A stretch of 64,000 nt of DNA, from the NCBI GenBank assembly GCA_018105865.1, contig CM030865.1, positions 11,750,113 through 11,814,112 on the forward strand, in the 5' to 3' direction. Below are positions 57,210 to 64,000 of this stretch, in pieces. Numbering within the stretch: the first letter of the stretch is position 1; every line of letters starts with the position of its first letter. This DNA comes from Metaphire vulgaris (Eukaryota > Annelida > Clitellata > Crassiclitellata > Megascolecidae). The notes under the pieces were generated by a model. That model saw nothing but the letters and a program-made list of their open reading frames with translations. It was not told the DNA's origin and ran no database searches. A program made the position numbers and the translations under genes.

Positions 57210-58895
57210 GACCAGGACTCAAACAGCGGAATGACTAAAGCAAGACGGCCAACACTTCAGGTTTCTTTGTCTCAGCAAACAGAAGCTAAAGAATGATTTC
57301 TGAAATAATCCTTACCAGATATATTTGCAGACAAATCGGGTTTTGCCGCATCAGCAGTTCCTGCAACCTTTTGCTTCTTTCGCTGTTTGTCTAAATCAAA
57401 AGATGAACTCAATGTCTCAATTTGCAATCGGCAAAACAACAAAGTTAGCACGTGCATGTGTGTGTTTGCTTGTGTTTATTAGCATATCTTAACCTAAATG
57501 AGTCAAATATAATTAAATAAATATAATAATTGCCTTGCCGACTGCAGTGACTGAGGCCAACTCTGCTGGACAGTTCCTGAGAGAACTAAAGACGCACCTT
57601 TTTAGTTTAGGATATGGTTGACTGTGTGTGTGTGCAGCGCCCTTGTCGTAGGCCTTAGCCTAATGCACGGTGCTATAGAAATTGTCTTGAAATAAATAAA
57701 TAAATAATATAAATAACCAACAAGAATAACATTAATGGCATTTACTAACATTGTGCTGCTGCTGATGATACGTACCCTGCCCTAGGGCAGTTCCAACTGG
57801 GGGATGGGGCGAGTGAGGTAGTTTCCCACTACCTTAATCGCAAGCACTTAGGGGGTTAACAACTTACCCAGGGTCGCTAACATAGCAGTCAGGATCAGAT
57901 TCAAAATCTCTACCCTCAAATTGCACGACACGAATCCCTCCGCTACTCTACCATGCCCCATTTACTTGCATAAGTATGCTGAATTCTAGTATTTCTATTA
58001 TGCCAGGATAAAATGTTGCAATATCATCTAGGGAAGGTACCATTTTCAGCTTTAGCGGCTGTCTCCGCTTTAGCCTTTGCCTCTTCCACGCCGTCGTCAT
58101 TCTCCTCGCGGCCGCGTTTTTTGGTCTTTGAAGCAACAGGAGCCTTGGAATTTGTTTGAATGTTATTAGCGCCAGCTGCAGACCTATCTTTCACAGGAGA
58201 ACCGGCTTTGTTGATCTTTGTGGGAGACGCTGTCTTCTCTAGAAATTTCTTCTCGGGTGAGCTGCCTGTCTTTGCAACCTTAACCTCCGCTGAAAATACA
58301 AACACAGCCACGTCCAATTAGAGTCCAATTAACATAAAACCAACCAAATACCTGAAGAAGCAACATGGTAGTCCCCAGTGGTCAGATATGATCAGACAAT
58401 CTGGCATGGCATGGTCTTGGATCAGGTCTGGGTTTCAGACCTCGGCCACTGCAAAAACTCTTCGGCTGTTTCTTCTTCTGGTACTCATCCATTGGACTCG
58501 GTGGAAAACGAGTATATCTGGTGTCACCATGAGTGGAAGGGAAAGAGGCAAGGATAAAGACTGACAACTACTTCCCTTTTGTTTGATGTCAGGAAAAACC
58601 AACTCTTAAATTTTGCCATGAGCATCAAATCTGTTCATCAGTAGTAAACATCCTGTTTTTTTCAATTGAAACACAATTGAAATAAATAAAAAAGGCACTT
58701 CTGTCTGTTTTGTTCTATCAATCAAGTATTTACTATTGTGGTCCTAGAACCTCAATTTGTCAGTGTTAAATAACATAACTAATGATTTAAACGCCGACTG
58801 AAAACTGTACTCTGCAGTTTGGCCTACACTGTTTAGGTCAAGTGACTTCACCCAGCACTTATGAATCTTCACTTAATGTGCACTAACAACCATGC

Positions 58896-58937
<42 letters not shown>

Positions 58938-61078
58938 TATTTCTAATTATAATAAATGTAAATAATAAATTGATATCAAATACTGCAACAACTGTTATGC
59001 AATGCAACTAGCAGCAAAAGAAACACCAGAATACTCACGCTCATCTTCATCATTGTCATCGGAACTGTCATCACGCATGCGTTTCTTTGCGGCCGACTTG
59101 TCTTTCAGGGGCTCCACCTTGGGGCTCACCCCAATCTTTTTTTTCTGAACCGGAGTGGCAGCTCTGCCTGGCTGTGCCTTCTGGGAACCTTGTTTAAATT
59201 CAGCATTACTTACAGGTGTCTGTTTCCCAGGTGTCTGTTTTCCAGGTGTCTGTTTCCCAGGTGTCTGTTTTCCAGGTGTCTGTTTTCCAGGTGTCTGTTT
59301 ACCAGGTGTCTGTTTACCAGGTGACTGATTTTCCGGAACTTTACCTTTTGGCGTCGGACCTTTACTTCCCGGGGTCTGCTTTCCAGTAGCCTGGTTGGCT
59401 GGAATTTTTTTCCCAGGCGTCTGATTTCCTAGAATTTTATTTCCAGGCCTCTGTTTTTCGTGAGATTTGTTCTCACGTAAATTGAGATTTGTGCTCTTTG
59501 CATCCGGCTTCTGTGGAGTCTTCTGCTGTTTCTCTGGTGTTTTCTTTCCTATTTTCTTATTCCCATTTTCACTTACTATTGACAAAAATTAAAACAAAAA
59601 AACTTCAAAATTATTAATAAAAGCACCCGAGAATCACCACAAAACAACAAATAAAAATCAAGAAGTAAAAAAATAATAATTCATAAAAGCTATGGATTTA
59701 TAAATATATATGCAGTACATGTATCCGGCAGAAGGGTGCCCGCTGGGCAGGCATGCTGATGGAATGGATTCAATCCTCGTAGGAACCCCTAAGGTCGACT
59801 CAGCCTTACTCGCTAGAGGGCGGTAGTAACATCAAACTGAGTAGCAATGGCAACATTGCAAAAGTAACCATAGGTTCAGTGGAAGAGGCTGCCGCTGTCT
59901 ACTGAACAATGGCTCAGCCACCTATGGGCTGATGGCCACAAAATACGGGGATCAGCATCGGAACCTACAGGCGCTGAGCCTAAAGGGTTAAACTTTACTT
60001 TTTTTAAAATACATATCCACATGGGTTAAATGAATTTTTTAAAGTGTCTTACTTGGCACAAGTTTTGGAATCTTCTCAATACCAGCATTCTTCTAAAAAC
60101 ATAAGAAAATAACTGTTAATCACATTTTAAATTCAACAAGTTTTCATCGGCCACCATTATTAAATTCTGCCTAAATTATATCGAATATGATCAACTAGTC
60201 ATTACATGGGCTAAGTCACATGAAAAGAGTGGGAGATAATAGCATAACCCAACACAAGCTTTAGCCAGCAAATTTTTTCCGAAACAAATTTCACATTTGT
60301 GGAGTTTTCCAATTCCACAGTAAAGGGGTTAAATGAGTGATATTGGTGCATTAAAAACTAAAAGTGATGGATTCTGATGATGATATTTGCAATGCTGACA
60401 ATAGCATAATCGACAAGAGAATCCATTCAAACAAATTCAAATACCTTTGCAGACAGTTCCTTTGGGCCTTTCAGCAAAGCCTGAAACCAAAGAGTAAAAT
60501 AAAAAAGGCAGGTTAAGAAAAGCATATGCTACAAATCACTCAATGCTAAAATAAGACAAATAAATATATCAGCAAAATTCAACAAAAAAATTAAGCGTTC
60601 TAACAAGTTTGATCAAAAATTAGTCAAAATTCGACATAAACTGCAATATACCTCAAAATCTTCGGAAAAAGAATCTGAATCATCGGACGATGCATCATTT
60701 TGCGGCTGAATTTTCATTGGCGCTGATTTGGGAGTTGGCGCCTGCTTTGACTAGAAGAGAAATTATAATGGCAATGATTTTTCAACGTGCCGTTTCACAG
60801 CAGCATTGAGAAAACTTTGCCATCAAGACAATTTTTACAGAGCCGTGATTGTGAAAAGAGCAAAAGCCAAAAGACACAGGCATTTTAACAAATGGCTCTT
60901 GAATTAGATGTGAAATAGGCAGGTTTCAATTACGAAACAGTGCATAAAACAGTTAAGATTGTTATAAGCAGAATGCTGTCAATTGAGACATTTTCAATGA
61001 CCACTAAAGGCAATGACTGAGAACAATCACAAAATCATATCAGTGATAGTAATAATGATAATGATAATAATGATGATG

Positions 61079-61146
<68 letters not shown>

Positions 61147-62308
61147 CGGATGGCATATTGTACCACGGTAATTTTTATTTTGACTGTTAACACTGCCCAT
61201 TATCGGTTTTTCAGCGGCTCGAACTAGAAGCAGTCGTTCGCTCATTCTACCTAGGGTTAGTGGGTCGGCTGAAGCTGTTGGGCACGATGGGTCTTGTGGG
61301 CGCGACGGAGCTGGAAGGTACCATGGGATGGGGTTGATGGATGCGATGAGGCTTGTGAAAGCGATGGGGCTGGTAGGTACGATTGGACCGGTGGGCAGCA
61401 TTGGTTTGATGGATGCAACACCACAATAATCCCTGTTCCAACTGCTAGAAATCTGGATTCAAAATTCTTTTCTAAACTCGCCCAAATTTCCCATTATCAA
61501 AAGCCTGCATCTGTCATATTCACCTTCGGCTTCTGTTGCCTGATACTAAAACTGCGTTCGCCACTCTAGTCCACTCCAAAAGATTTTGTAACTCCCTTTT
61601 TAACCTTCCCAAAGCCTCTATCAACAAATTTCAATAAAAATAAGATTAAAATTAAGTCAAAATTTTATTTCCCATAAAAATCATTACATTGGCTTAAAAT
61701 AAAACGACAATATTAATAACACTTACAATTTCTCAGTCATCAACCTGTCTATTAAAAATTAAAGATATCTTTCGACCCATTAACTCTATCATTTCATCTC
61801 ACTCTGTTTTCGCCCGCGCAATCATCCCTGTTTGCAACCGTTTCAATGCTGCACCTGAACTCTGGAACTCGATCCCAGCTTCCCTTTATTTACTTGGACA
61901 CTTTAAAACAATAAAATCTGATTCCTCATTTCATAATTCCCTCACATCTCCTCAAGTCAATAGGTCTAAGCTTAAATTATTTTTCTTAAATCATTTCCGA
62001 TTCTGCTAACAACCTAGCCTCACTGCCCTTCGGATATTGACTATTGCCTGGCTGATCCCACACCTTTCCTATAGCTATTTTAAGAGTTAATGAGCATTGT
62101 TTTTAAGCAGCTACTGTTGTGCTTTTCCAACGCTATAAAATCGACGAGATTTTACTTTCTTACTTTACCCTAAGCATCGCTATCCCCTGGATCAAAATCC
62201 TTTAAATATCGCCCATGAGATCATTCAGTTTCTGCATCTGTCGCTATTCACCTTCGGCTTCTGTGGCTGTGGCGTTCGACTCTTAAAAACTTTCTTGTTT
62301 TTGCCCAT
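54391..62308 (-). CDS. nucleolin-like nucleolar RNA-binding protein, twelve exons
   Basis: About 673 residues from 12 exons: 62308-62252, 60750-60652, 60480-60445, 60092-60053, 59575-59039, 58289-58041, 57390-57316, 57002-56973, 56387-56252, 55861-55586, 55204-55008, 54680-54391. All phases agree. Order: Lys-rich N-terminus, acidic/Ser patches, a run of KQTPG repeats like the TPGKK repeats of nucleolin, a basic region with a KKRGRE-type nuclear signal, two RRMs (RNP2 KLFIKNF and RLYIRGF; RNP1 RGYAYLVF and LGYAFVIY), then a long Asp/Glu/Ser tail. The family binds pre-rRNA and acts in ribosome assembly. The acidic tail at the C-terminus instead of an RGG tail differs from vertebrate nucleolin, so 'nucleolin-like' is as far as I go. 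An in-frame TAA (55792-55794) sits where a sense codon is expected. Confidence 0.88.
54717..54852 (+). repeat. 28-base tandem repeat, five units
   Basis: Units CCCCTCAGATCAATACAGAA-ACTTAT, in intron 11 of the nucleolin-like gene just upstream (minus strand) of the last exon. Confidence 0.88.
55008..55204 (-). CDS. nucleolin-like exon 11, second half of RRM2
   Basis: Acceptor ttcttgcag, donor gttaga; starts in phase 2 and ends in phase 1. Encodes YAFVIYKTEADCKAAHDQIQ, GKVVSGSLLQVFYANKSSRK and a linker to KVANA. Completes RRM2 with RNP1 LGYAFVIY across the splice. Confidence 0.88.
55257..55306. repeat. near-perfect palindrome in an intron
   Basis: Arms AAATTCTACAGGCT and AGCCTGTAGAATTT with an AT-rich centre (AAAATTAATTTT). 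Likely hairpin in intron 10 of the nucleolin-like gene. Confidence 0.75.
55430..55493 (+). mobile_element. right end of a hAT-like element
   Basis: GCATGTGGCCCACGGTCCAC followed by AGTTTGCCCACCCCTG is a typical hAT (Charlie-like) 3' terminus. No left end identified. Confidence 0.4.
55586..55861 (-). CDS. nucleolin-like exon 10: RRM1 end, RRM2 start, with in-frame TAA
   Basis: Acceptor attttccag, donor gttagt; phase 2 at both ends. Encodes YAYLVFRDEKTADANFKLL, TGK, stop TAA (55792-55794), then in the same frame LHGDTITVDYVGDKSRN, FAPKERELDFLRLYIRGFGD and KVEIPLKKDNTRL. The sequence after the stop is perfect RRM material, so the TAA likely replaces a Glu or Lys codon by one base change. Confidence 0.85.
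55885..55943 (-). pseudogene. tandem copy of the RRM1 RNP1 exon start
   Basis: An 82-base tandem duplication places a near-identical copy of the acceptor and first ~19 codons of exon 10 directly upstream (YAYLVFKDEKTADANFKLL). The copy runs into AVEI and a stop in the frame set by exon 9. Splicing to this acceptor would give a truncated message. Confidence 0.75.
56252..56387 (-). CDS. nucleolin-like exon 9, first half of RRM1
   Basis: Acceptor tcgtgtgcag, donor gtgcgt; starts in phase 1 and ends in phase 2. Encodes EYVDKFKLFIKNFETEVTEK then EIKALSPDILDVQTRKIYT and KKQNKRG. KLFIKNF is RNP2 of the first RNA-recognition motif. Confidence 0.88.
56973..57002 (-). CDS. nucleolin-like exon 8, micro-exon
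   Basis: 30 bases, acceptor cattccag, donor gtgagc, phase 1 at both ends. Encodes VDAAKDLKFK, just before RRM1. Confidence 0.72.
57170..57207 (+). repeat. (CA)n microsatellite
   Basis: About 18 CA units in an intron of the nucleolin-like gene. Confidence 0.9.
57316..57390 (-). CDS. nucleolin-like exon 7
   Basis: 75 bases, acceptor ttgatttag, donor gtaagg, phase 1 at both ends. Encodes DKQRKKQKVAGTADAAKPD then LSANIS; QRKKQKV matches the basic KKQKVEG-type segment before RRM1 in nucleolin. Confidence 0.82.
57535..57710 (+). mobile_element. non-LTR retrotransposon 3' end
   Basis: Encodes GQFLRELKTHLFSLGYG and a stop, the common C-terminus of CR1/L2-like ORF2 proteins, then a 3' UTR ending in (AAATA)n. 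Lies in intron 6 of the nucleolin-like gene, in the opposite orientation. Confidence 0.6.
58041..58289 (-). CDS. nucleolin-like exon 6, basic region
   Basis: Acceptor tgtattttcag, donor gtacct, phase 1 at both ends. Encodes EVKVAKTGSSPEKKFLEKT, ASPTKINKAGSPVKDRS and SKTKKRGREENDDGVEEAK. KTKKRGRE is a likely nuclear localisation signal. Confidence 0.85.
58818..58935 (+). repeat. family B short repeat, second copy
   Basis: TACACTGTTTAGGTCAAGTG, AATGTGCACTAACAACCATG, CAATAATAAT tail. Confidence 0.6.
59039..59575 (-). CDS. nucleolin-like exon 5 with KQTPG repeats
   Basis: Acceptor gtcaatag, donor gtgagt, phase 1 at both ends. Encodes a Lys/Gln/Pro-rich region with about seven perfect pentapeptide repeats (KQTPG) plus degenerate ones, then AATPVQKKKIGVSPKVEPLK and an acidic end DDSSDDNDEDE. 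The repeats equal a 15-base coding minisatellite and resemble nucleolin TPGKK repeats, which bind nucleic acid and carry CDK sites. Confidence 0.88.
59214..59330 (-). repeat. 15-base coding minisatellite (KQTPG)
   Basis: About eight units of GGTGTCTGTTTYCCA on the plus strand, each coding five residues in exon 5. Synonymous third-position changes (TTC/TTT/TTA) mark individual units. Confidence 0.9.
59745..60003 (+). mobile_element. diverged SINE of the same family
   Basis: Shares AAGGTCGACTCAGCCTTACT, CGCTAGAGGGCGGTAGTAA and GGGGATCAGCATCGG, GCTGAGCCTAAAGGG with the 14710 and 23170 copies. A different central insert suggests a subfamily. Confidence 0.6.
60053..60092 (-). CDS. nucleolin-like exon 4, micro-exon
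   Basis: 40 bases, acceptor tgtttttag, donor gtaaga; starts in phase 0 and ends in phase 1. Encodes KNAGIEKIPKLVP. Supported by splice signals and phase continuity only. Confidence 0.7.
60445..60480 (-). CDS. nucleolin-like exon 3, micro-exon
   Basis: 36 bases, phase 0, acceptor tggtttcag, donor gtattt. Encodes ALLKGPKELSAK. It is short, but its splice signals and phase fit both neighbours. Confidence 0.7.
60652..60750 (-). CDS. nucleolin-like exon 2, acidic/Ser patch
   Basis: 99 bases, phase 0 at both ends, acceptor ctcttctag, donor gtatat. Encodes SKQAPTPKSAPMKIQPQ followed by ASSDDSDSFSEDFE, a typical CK2-type acidic patch. Confidence 0.8.
61040..61146 (+). repeat. (AAT)n microsatellite
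   Basis: AAT/GAT run in intron 1 of the nucleolin-like gene. Confidence 0.92.
61570..62165 (+). mobile_element. non-LTR retrotransposon 3' end (APELWNSIP motif)
   Basis: Plus-strand frame reads FNAAPELWNSIPASLYLL, VNRSKLKLFFLNHFRFC and stop, then a 3' UTR ending in ACGCTATAAAATCGACG and AGATTTTACTTT. APxLWNSLP is a hallmark of CR1/L2-type ORF2 C-termini. Inserted in intron 1 of the nucleolin-like gene. Confidence 0.7.
62252..62308 (-). CDS. nucleolin-like exon 1 (start)
   Basis: ATG at 62306-62308; encodes MGKNKKVFKSRTPQPQKPK (19 codons), donor gtgaat, phase 0. It is Lys-rich, as expected of a nucleolar protein. A degraded copy of part of this exon lies near 61500-61560. Confidence 0.75.
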
Positions 62309-63029
62309 CGCAGGTTTTCTAAATAAGATTAAAATTAACAAATTTTTCACATAAAACACAAAAATCAAAGACACGTTTCATGAATTTCTCTGAGACGACG
62401 ATTAAAAAGGAAAGATATCTTTAGATTATTAACTCTATGTTTCAAATATAGTTTTCTAGCGCTTTATTAGGTTTGCTTTCAATTCTGTAGACAAAATCAA
62501 GTGCCGCTTTTCCAGTTTATTTATTGTTTTTAGCGTTGACTTTGAGACCACAATCAACGTTTCTCTCACTCCAGCATCGACCCCTATCAATAAAGCGATT
62601 ATTTTTCATCGCACGATACTGCTATAGAGCCCTAGTGCCTAGGCTGCAGGCAAATTCAAGTGCAACGTTTCCAGTTAATACATTGTTTTAAAATGTTTTT
62701 AGCGATGACTTTGCGACAATAATCGACGTTTTTCTCACTTCAGCATCCATCCCCATCAATAAAGCGATCACTGTGCTATCGTGCCATCCAGTCTCCAGGA
62801 ATTTTTGGTTGGGGGGGGGGAAGGGGCTTACCCATCCCTCCCGTCTCCACAGAAAACTTTCTCACCGGATTTGCGCGAATCTGGTAGGTATTCTGGGGCA
62901 GGTTGGGAGGGCCTTTACCCCGTGGCGAGCATTTTGAACGCGGTGATCATTCACAGTGGTTTCATTGGCCTACAGGGGCTTACTTAGCCTCCTAAACCAC
63001 ATAAAATCACATTATTATTCTTCTCTTGA

Positions 63030-63127
63030 CCCCCCCTGCCCTGCCCCTGTCAACAACTGTCGAACTTTTAAACTTTTTTCAAAAACCCCTCCCCCTATAT
63101 TGTTGACGTAATTAATGGACAGCCCCT
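63030..63127 (+). mobile_element. half of a 26826-type element
   Basis: Contains CCTGTCAACAACTGTCGAAC and the right end ATATTGTTGACGTAATTAAT-GGACAGCCCC. The left half is missing. Confidence 0.5.
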
Positions 63128-63359
63128 AATGGCATCAGTCGATACTGTTAAACATTTTGTCTTTCTTTTGACCGTTAAAGTTAAGTGAAATTGATAAACT
63201 TAACATTAACTAAGAACTGTGGAATTGAATCTCTTGAAATCGATATTAACCGTGAGCCCCCTCTGGAAAAGTTTCTTTGGGCGCCACTGTGCCCGAGGGC
63301 CAGGCAAATATATTTTTTAGTCACACAGATATGGTTAATCAGTAATAGAAAACAGCAGG

Positions 63360-63367
63360 AAAGAGAG

Positions 63368-63427
<60 letters not shown>
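63360..63427 (+). repeat. (GA)n microsatellite
   Basis: About 30 GA units. The window ends in a (TCTG/TCTC)n region, 63860-64000. Confidence 0.92.
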
Positions 63428-63430
<3 letters not shown>

Positions 63431-63551
63431 CTAGCGCAGGGGTCGGAATTTCGGAAACCTTTTTGGACAGAGACGTTTCAGTTTCTGTCTCGTACACCAA
63501 AATTTCTAATCGAGTGAACTGGCAAAATCTCTGGGAGCAACGTAGGGTAAA

Positions 63552-63725
63552 TGACGTCATATTACGATCCTTTTCTGACGTCACAATAGCGAATCCATGA
63601 CGTCATCGGGGGTTATCCAAGTGCACCCGATATGTTCTTTGTTCGGAGCCTGAGTTTCCATAGTAACCCGCTATGTTGGTTTTGTCGTCGTCGTCGTAGT
63701 TGTTGCCATGGGAGCCGTTAAGTGG
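63552..63725 (+). promoter_or_regulatory. CRE cluster with X-box-like sites, candidate promoter
   Basis: Three perfect TGACGTCA palindromes at 63552-63559, 63576-63583 and 63598-63605, then GTTTCCATAGTAAC (63654-63667), close to the RFX X-box, and GTTGCCATGGGAGC (63712-63725), a weaker one. An E-box CACGTG follows near 63752 and a strong splice donor GTAAGTGAGT at 63767. This looks like a promoter plus first, perhaps non-coding, exon of a plus-strand gene beyond the window. The ATG at 63718 opens only 16 codons. Confidence 0.5.
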
Positions 63726-64000
63726 TTTCCGGTGACGTATTCAGAACTATGCACGTGACTGGCTGGGTAAGTGAGTGAGTGAGTAAGTAAGTCAGCAACT
63801 GACGAGTGCTAGAACCGAGTGTGGAAGTGAGTGATAAGGCAGTTGGCGAACCCGGTGTCAACTCTCTCCCTCTCTCTGTCTCTGTCTGTCTGTCTCTGCC
63901 TCTCTCTGACTTTCTCTGGTCTCTCTCTCTCCATCTTTGCCTATGTCTGTCTGTCCGTCTCTGTCTGTCTGTCTCTGTCTTTGTCTGTCTGTCTGTCTGT

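Noticed and set aside
63718..63768. Start codon of a new gene at the ATG of GTTGCCATGGGAGC
   Set aside because: The frame stops after 16 codons before the splice donor; a non-coding first exon is possible but not supported.

Overview
The window is genomic DNA from an animal. It carries intron-rich genes with GT-AG splice sites, an EHD-family ATPase with a C-terminal EH domain, and a Dachsous cadherin, which is a metazoan-restricted planar-polarity protein. The very high load of (GA)n and trinucleotide tracts and the many small non-autonomous DNA transposons suggest an invertebrate, probably marine. The phylum cannot be fixed from sequence alone. Layout: 1-9.7 kb holds repeats only (simple repeats, short DNA transposons, broken non-LTR retrotransposons). 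9.7-34.2 kb, plus strand, holds 16 exons of a dachsous-like protocadherin, about 20 cadherin (EC) repeats, one membrane segment and a cytoplasmic tail; the 5' part of the gene, about 7 EC repeats if it matches the 27 of known Dachsous, is not seen and probably lies upstream of base 1. 34.2-44.4 kb holds no gene I can support but has a 2.4-kb array of ~307-333-bp satellite units. 44.4-52.9 kb, minus strand, holds a complete three-exon EHD gene. 54.4-62.3 kb, minus strand, holds a twelve-exon nucleolin-like gene (TPGK-type repeats, acidic tracts, two RRM domains, acidic tail). 63.5-63.8 kb looks like a promoter with three perfect CRE palindromes and X-box-like sites, perhaps for a gene lying beyond the window. 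The three genes are unrelated in role: cell-surface planar polarity and adhesion (Dachsous), endosomal membrane recycling (EHD), and ribosome biogenesis (nucleolin-like). Nothing suggests a shared pathway. Exon phases across the splice sites fit throughout, so the models can be checked against themselves. This exposes two single-base frameshifts in dachsous, one probable frameshift at its C-terminus, two in EHD and one in-frame stop in the nucleolin-like gene. Because conserved genes are hit, often next to short homopolymers, consensus sequencing error is the simplest explanation for most of them. Non-coding DNA is dominated by non-autonomous DNA elements. Several hAT-like families (ends such as CAGTGGCGG, CAGTGTTTAA, CAGGGATAT, CAGTGTCTCG, CAGGGCTTTT) show exact 8-bp target duplications. 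A short palindromic TTAA-flanked (piggyBac-like) element occurs nine times, and GGGGCCRTCC elements may be PIF/Harbinger-like. A tRNA-derived SINE, degraded LINEs and one mariner-like relic are also present. I found no wholly new protein system. The more unusual points are the nested same-family transposon with exact target duplication, the dimeric satellite, the 82-bp tandem duplication over a nucleolin-like exon, the giant TTC tract in a dachsous intron, and the CRE/X-box cluster.
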